Source: Viscum album
Taxonomy: Eukaryota; Streptophyta; Magnoliopsida; Santalales; Viscaceae
Assembly: GCA_963277665.1 (NCBI GenBank)
Contig: CAUJRU010000136.1
Span: 1,116,001-1,180,000 of the forward strand
Direction: 5' to 3'
Length of the DNA: 64,000 bases
A model generated the notes under the pieces. That model saw nothing but the letters and a program-made list of their open reading frames with translations, searched no databases and was not told the origin of the DNA. The translations under genes were made by a program, and so were the position numbers. Below are positions 59,470 to 64,000 of this stretch, in pieces (the stretch's first letter is position 1; each line of letters opens with the position of its first letter).

Positions 59470-60860
59470 CTAGTCAAAAAAGTGGGGGTACTTTTGCTTC
59501 ATTGTTTCGTCAGGCTCCCAATTCGGTTCTTCATATTTATGATTCCTCCACAATAAATTCATAAGGTGGGTAGTCTTGTTTCATAGAACCTTGTCTCTAC
59601 GTTCTAAGATCTCCACTGGCTGCTTCTCATAAGAGAGGTCATGTTCTATTTGTACCACCTCTGGGTTCAGTACATGCGAAGGGTCGGGTATTTACTTTCT
59701 CAAGAGAGATACATGGAAGACATCATGAACTTGAGCTAGGTTTGGTGGAAGTTCTAGACGATAGGCCACTGCTCCTATGCGATCAAGTATTTCATAGGGG
59801 CCAATGTACCTAGGGCTGAGCTTCCCTTTCTTCCCAACCCGCATGACTCTCTTCCATGGAGAAATTCGAAGGAAGACTTTATCGCCAACACCAAACTCCA
59901 AGTCCCTTCGATGGTTGTCAGCATAGCTCTTCTTCCGACTCTTATCAGCCTTTATGTGTTGTTGGATGGCATGAATCTGTTCTGTCATCTCTTGCACAAG
60001 ATCAGGCCCAAGAAGATTTATCTCACCAGTTTCATCCCAACAAGTAAAAGTTCAGCATCGCTTTCCATACAGATCTTCATAGGGTGCCATCTGAACACTC
60101 GAAAGGAAGCTATTGATATAGGAGAACTCAACTAATGGGAGGTGTTGATCCCATCCACCTTTAAATTCAATTGAGTATAATCTTAGCATGTCTTCAAGTG
60201 TCTGAATATCCCTTTCAGATTGGCCATCAGTTTGAGGATGATAGGTCATACTAAAATTCAATTCAGTATTCAGAGCATGTTGAAGGCTTCTCCAGAATTT
60301 TGATGTGAATCTTGGATCACGATCAGACAGCATGGATAGTGGTACCCCATGCAGCCTTACCACTTTACGTATATCTTGGAAAGTTGATCCAGAGATAAAT
60401 CTTCCCGAATAGAGATAAAATGGGTGGTCTTGGTGAGACGGTCCACAATAAACCATATCACATTGTTTCCTTTGGATGTTTTCAGGAGACCAGTTACAAT
60501 GTCCATAGTGATATTATCCCACATCCATAATGGTATGGGTAGCGATTGTAATACCCCCTTAAGAAGTTGTCGTTATGCCTTTACTTGTTGACACACCAGG
60601 CACCTTATAGTGTAATCAGCAATCTCCCTCTTCATGTTAACCCACCAATAATGATCATGAAGGTCTCTATAAATTTTAGTGCTTCCCAGATGTATAGAGA
60701 AAGTAGAGCTATGAGCTTCATCCATCAGTTCTTTATTTATCTCCGGAATAGATGGAACACATATTCTTGTAAGAAATTTCAATACACCTTCTTGATCAAT
60801 ATTGAAATCAGGGATATTCCCATCCTTTACAGCCTCAAACTTCTCCTGTAGCAAAGGATA
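59470..60860 (-). pseudogene. pol: Element 5 integrase, GPF/Y module and chromodomain
   Basis: 60854-60573 carries the integrase zinc region (HLGSTKIYRDLHDHYWWVN, then CLVCQQVKA). A stop follows, then DNITMDIVTG in the same frame, with the first catalytic Asp. A one-base frameshift near 60365-60372 precedes [20 protein letters not shown] and [17 protein letters not shown] (second Asp and Glu). A stop lies near 60050. 59997-59692 has the GPF/Y module ([18 protein letters not shown]). After a TAA at 59692, the chromodomain follows to TAG 59470-59472, with PVEILERRDKVL, a further TGA, LLWRNHKYEEPNWEPDE. All catalytic residues remain readable, so the damage is recent relative to elements 2-4. Confidence 0.8.
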
Positions 60861-61478
60861 TTATTTTTGAGCCTTCTTGATCTTCTCTAGTAATGAAGGT
60901 TGATAAATCATTTGGGATAGGGTTGATGATGTCTCTTCCCTTACAATTCCCATGTCCAGTTTTACTAGATATTTAATCAAGGGATCTCCTATGATGCTCA
61001 TTGTTTCCAGAACAATAGGATATTTCCTACTTAACACATCCGTTACATTGTTTGCTCTTCTAGGGTGATAATGAATTGAACAATAATAGTATTTAATAAT
61101 CTCCAACCATCTCCTTTGTCTCATGTTAAGTTATTTCTGTGTGAAAATATACTTTAAACTTTGACGGTCAATGTATATATCACATTTCTACCCATAAAGA
61201 TAGTGCCCCCATATCATTATAGGAAAAACAACTGCCGCTAGCTATAGGTCATGCAAAGGATAATTCTGCTCATGAATCTTCAACTGTCGAGATGCATAAG
61301 CAATTACCATGTCATTTTTCATGAGGACGCACCCAATCCCTTCAAGAGATGCATCGCTAAAAATAACGAATCCTTCTCTGATAGAGGGTAGTGTTAACAC
61401 AGGTGAAGTAACCAATCTCTTCTTCAGCTCTTGGAAACATTCCTCGCATTCCTTTGTCCAAATGAACTTAACCCCTTT
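60861..61478 (-). pseudogene. pol: Element 5 RNase H
   Basis: It begins after a TGA at 61479-61481 with [22 protein letters not shown] codons. It contains [17 protein letters not shown] (catalytic Asp), [17 protein letters not shown], and LKYIFTQK with a lost Asp (IDRQSL for TDHKSL). Three nonsense codons fall at about 61245, 61188 and 61128, at positions where element 1 has Glu. It ends with [17 protein letters not shown] and the linker to integrase. Confidence 0.8.
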
Positions 61479-62504
61479 TCAAGTCAACTTGGTTAGTGGA
61501 TTAGAAATCCGTGAAAAGTTTTTCACAAACCTCCGATAATATCCTACTAAACTAAGGAAACTACGAATTTTAGTTACTGTTGTGGGTTGAGGCCACTCCT
61601 CCAAAACCATTGTCTTTGTAGGGTCAACCGAGATTCCTTCATTGGTTATGATGTGCCCCAAGAAAGCCACTTTTTGTAACCAAAACTCACACTTGATGAA
61701 CTTTCCAAAGAGCATCTCCTTCCGTAGAGTTTTCAAAATAACTCTCAGATGATCTTCATGTTCCTCTCGACTTTTTTAATATATCAAAATATCATCAATA
61801 CAAACTACCACAAAGTTATCAAGGTTGTCATTAAAGACTCTATTCATCAAATACATGAAAATAGCTGGATCGTTAGTCAAGCCGAACGACATAACAGTAA
61901 ACTCATAATTCCCATATCTTGATCGGAATGCAGTCTTTGGAATATCTTCCTTCTTCACCCTCAGTTGATGATAACCAGATCGAAGGTCAATCTTAGATAA
62001 TAATTGAGCCCCGTGAATTTGGTCAAATAAATCATCAATTCTTGGAAGAGGATATCTGTTCTTCACTGTGATCCCGTTCAGTTCTCTATAATCAATGCAT
62101 AGCCGCATTGATCCATCCTTCTTCCTCCCAAAGAGAACTGGTGCTCCTCAAGGAGACACACTCGGTCAGATAAACCCCTTCTCCAACAAGTCTTGGAGTT
62201 TTTTCTTTAACTCTTCTAGCTCCAAATTTTCCATTCTATATGGGGTCTTTGATATCGGTTGAGATCCAAGTATGTGTTCAATGGAGAACTCTACATCTCT
62301 TTCTGGGGGAGGTCCAGGTAATTCCTCAAGAAATACATCCATGTATTCCTGAACAATTGGAACATATTCTATTTGTGTACTCCCTTTTCCTTCTTCATCA
62401 TCACCGATTAACTCCATAAAGAAAGCTATAGGAGGTGCTTCTAGATTGGGATCAATTTGGGATATCACACCTTGGAAGATAATTGTAGGTCGTTCATTCA
62501 ACAC
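61479..62504 (-). pseudogene. pol: Element 5 reverse transcriptase
   Basis: Blocks in order are [70 protein letters not shown], and the catalytic box VCIDDILIY (CIDD where element 1 has FIDD). They are followed by FLGHIITNEGISVDPTKT and VGYYRRF. Nonsense codons are at 62166-62168 and 62148-62150 (TGA where element 1 has Arg and Trp), about 61773, and 61479-61481 (TGA for Arg). The frame is otherwise continuous. Confidence 0.85.
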
Positions 62505-62801
62505 TACTGAGATTTCCTTACTTCTGCATTTGATCTTAGCATTATACTTTGAGAGTCAGTCCATCCCTAGTATAATGTCGAATTCCAACATGATAATGAC
62601 TACTAGATTTGAGATAATATTTTGATCAGTAAACTAAACACTAGAGTCTCTAAACACAGTTGATGCATGGATAATCCCACTTGGAGTCTTGACTGACAAC
62701 TCTACCTCAAGTAGTTCGGGGATTGATTCTATATTCTTTGCAAACTTGGAGGAAATAAAGGAATTCGTAGAACCAGAATCAAACAAAGTAGTTGCTAGTT
62801 T
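62505..62801 (-). pseudogene. pol: Element 5 aspartic protease
   Basis: The minus strand reads LATTLFDSGSTNSFISSKFA, with the D-S-G active site, then FDIILGMD-stop-LSKYNAKIKC. The TGA at 62556-62558 replaces the conserved Trp of GMDWLS, and another stop lies in the middle. The protease is continuous with Gag in the same frame across a stop near 62802. Confidence 0.8.
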
Positions 62802-63960
62802 TTAGTGGACCACAAGAGTACCTGCTACCACATCATTCAGAGCTTCAACTTCAGTTGTTGTGATAGAAAAAGCACGACCTTGCTCCCCTGGCCTTTGCTG
62901 AGGTTGATGGTGATTCCCCTCCACTGCCCTTGGATTTGGACAGTGATTAGCAAAGTGCCCAAGCTGTCCACACTTAGTGCAATGGACTTTGGGTAGGTCC
63001 AGAACCATCTTTCCTCTGTCATTAGTGTTGGGGAGTTGAGGCTTTACCTCACTACGAAAATTCCGAACAATATGGTCTCCTCTTCCACAATTGTAGCACT
63101 TTCCACTTCCGATCAAGCAGTGCCCCGAATTCTTCTTCCCACATTTATTGCATGAGGTAAGTTGAATTTGCTTTACACCTCTTCCCTGATCAAAAGTATT
63201 CCCTAAACTGGGCTCCAATTATCTCTTCTTGTCATTTGATTTATGAAACCACTATGTCTCACCAAACTCTAACTCGACATTCATTACACTCTGCACGATC
63301 TCCTCGTAGCTGCCGTAGTCCCGGATGGCTAGATTCTTCCGTAGAAGAGGTCTCAGTCCACCAAAAAAACTATCAACCTTCCCACATGGATCTATGACAA
63401 AGCTAGAGGTATATCGTGAAAGTCGGGTGAAGTTCATCTCATAGCTTCTGACAGATTCGTTCTCCTTCTGCTTCAGCTCGAGAAACTCTTTCTCCATTCT
63501 CTTTCTCAAGGAACGAGGGAAATACTTATTAAAGAATTTTCCCCAGAACTCTTCCCACTCCATAGCTTCCATCTCTCATCTAGGCTTCATGTTTTTTTAC
63601 CAGTAACCACCACTGATCAGCATCCCCCTCTAGGCAGTAAACAGCAAAGGTGACATTTTCTTGTTCCAAACAAAGGAGTACATAAAAGATCTTTTCAATG
63701 GAGCTTATCCATTGTTCTGCAACCAATGGGTCAGTAGATCCACCGAATGTTGGTGGTCGTTGATGCATGAAGGACTCAACAGAGTGTTGTTCCCTTCGTG
63801 GTGAGATCAGCCTCTCAGCTTGATTCAAGTTATTACTCATAACTTGAGTTATTTGGTTCATCATTCGCATGAATGTTTCAATTCCAGCTTCCATCGGAGG
63901 GCCATCAGCACATGGTGCATTGCAGTCACTATCTGCACGGTTCCTCCTATTGCCCGCCAT
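62802..63960 (-). pseudogene. gag: Element 5 Gag
   Basis: The start ATG at 63960-63958 matches element 1's Gag start (MAGNRRNR compared with MAPSGRNG). The first segment (63960-63580) covers FMHQRPPTFGGSTDPLVAEQ and DADQWWLLV. Beside an A7 run at about 63591-63597 the frame shifts by one base. The Gag core then continues at 63572-63252 (MEWEEFWGKFFNKYFPRSLR, SVRSYEMNFTRLSRY). The zinc region is at 63218-62802: CYNCGRGDHIVRNF lacks the last Cys, while CTKCGQLGHFANHC is intact. It ends at a stop just before the protease. Confidence 0.85.
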
Positions 63961-64000
63961 TTTCTAAAAGAATAAAACCTTAGTGATAAACTTATTTCAT

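Larger units (their letters stand above)
56681..64000 (-). mobile_element. Element 5: degenerate Tekay-like chromovirus, antisense, cut by the window edge
   Basis: From left to right the window shows the 3' LTR, the PPT, then chromodomain, integrase, RNase H, RT, protease and Gag in reverse order. The Gag start codon is at 63960, and the PBS and 5' LTR are out of view. The protein is clearly close to element 1's throughout, with the same domain order, but carries about a dozen nonsense codons and at least two frameshifts. It is much better preserved than elements 2, 3, 4 and 6. It interrupts element 6 at 56681. Confidence 0.85.

Noticed and set aside
60567..60851. Plus-strand 94-codon frame
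   Set aside because: It is an antisense shadow of element 5's integrase zinc region at 60573-60854.

Overview
This window is gene-free, transposon-derived DNA from a plant nuclear genome, most likely a seed plant with a large genome that keeps old retrotransposons. Every recognisable coding segment belongs to Ty3/gypsy LTR retrotransposons. Wherever the 3' part of pol survives they are chromoviruses with a C-terminal chromodomain, and the young copy looks like the Tekay/Del lineage (type II chromodomain, very long LTRs, tRNA-iMet-type primer binding site). I see no host gene, tRNA, rRNA, CRISPR array or bacterial-type operon. The species cannot be named from the sequence alone.

Layout. (1) 256-12778 (+): element 1, a young full-length element with two 3755-bp LTRs, a perfect ATTTA target duplication, PBS, PPT and one long gag-pol frame broken only by two in-frame TAG codons. 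It sits inside an antisense LTR fragment (1-255 plus 12784-13442). (2) 13443-25703 (+): element 2, an ancient copy with LTRs of about 5 kb and an internal region of only 2.4 kb (gag, protease and part of RT). The antisense LTR and an unrelated block at about 13985-15530 are inserted in its 5' LTR. (3) 25704-35720 (+): element 3, an ancient full-length chromovirus of another family, with degenerate gag, PR, RT, RNase H, IN and chromodomain; it lies at the end of what can be read of element 2's 3' LTR. (4) 36527-48914 (-): element 4, an ancient relative of element 2 with the same shortened internal organisation. (5) 48915-56680: highly decayed DNA, including antisense RT, RNase H, integrase and a possible chromodomain of element 6. 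(6) 56681-64000 (-): element 5, of intermediate age, with its 3' LTR and whole gag-pol in the window; its 5' LTR lies past the right edge.

The window shows layers of different age. Element 1 has about 20 substitutions between its LTRs by hand count, element 5 has scattered nonsense and frameshift changes, and elements 2, 3, 4 and 6 are very AT-rich, CpG-poor and full of stops, as expected from long decay of methylated DNA.

Three observations stand out. The R-U5 leader inside the LTRs of elements 1, 2 and 4 carries a conserved intron-like layout: a 34-37-nt segment flanked by AG and GTAA, and a shared polypyrimidine-AG acceptor near the LTR end that also occurs in element 5. The same leaders contain degenerate modules spaced about 190-200 bp apart. 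Elements 2 and 4 share an internal deletion and a private 3' segment, which suggests a nonautonomous subfamily that moved as such.
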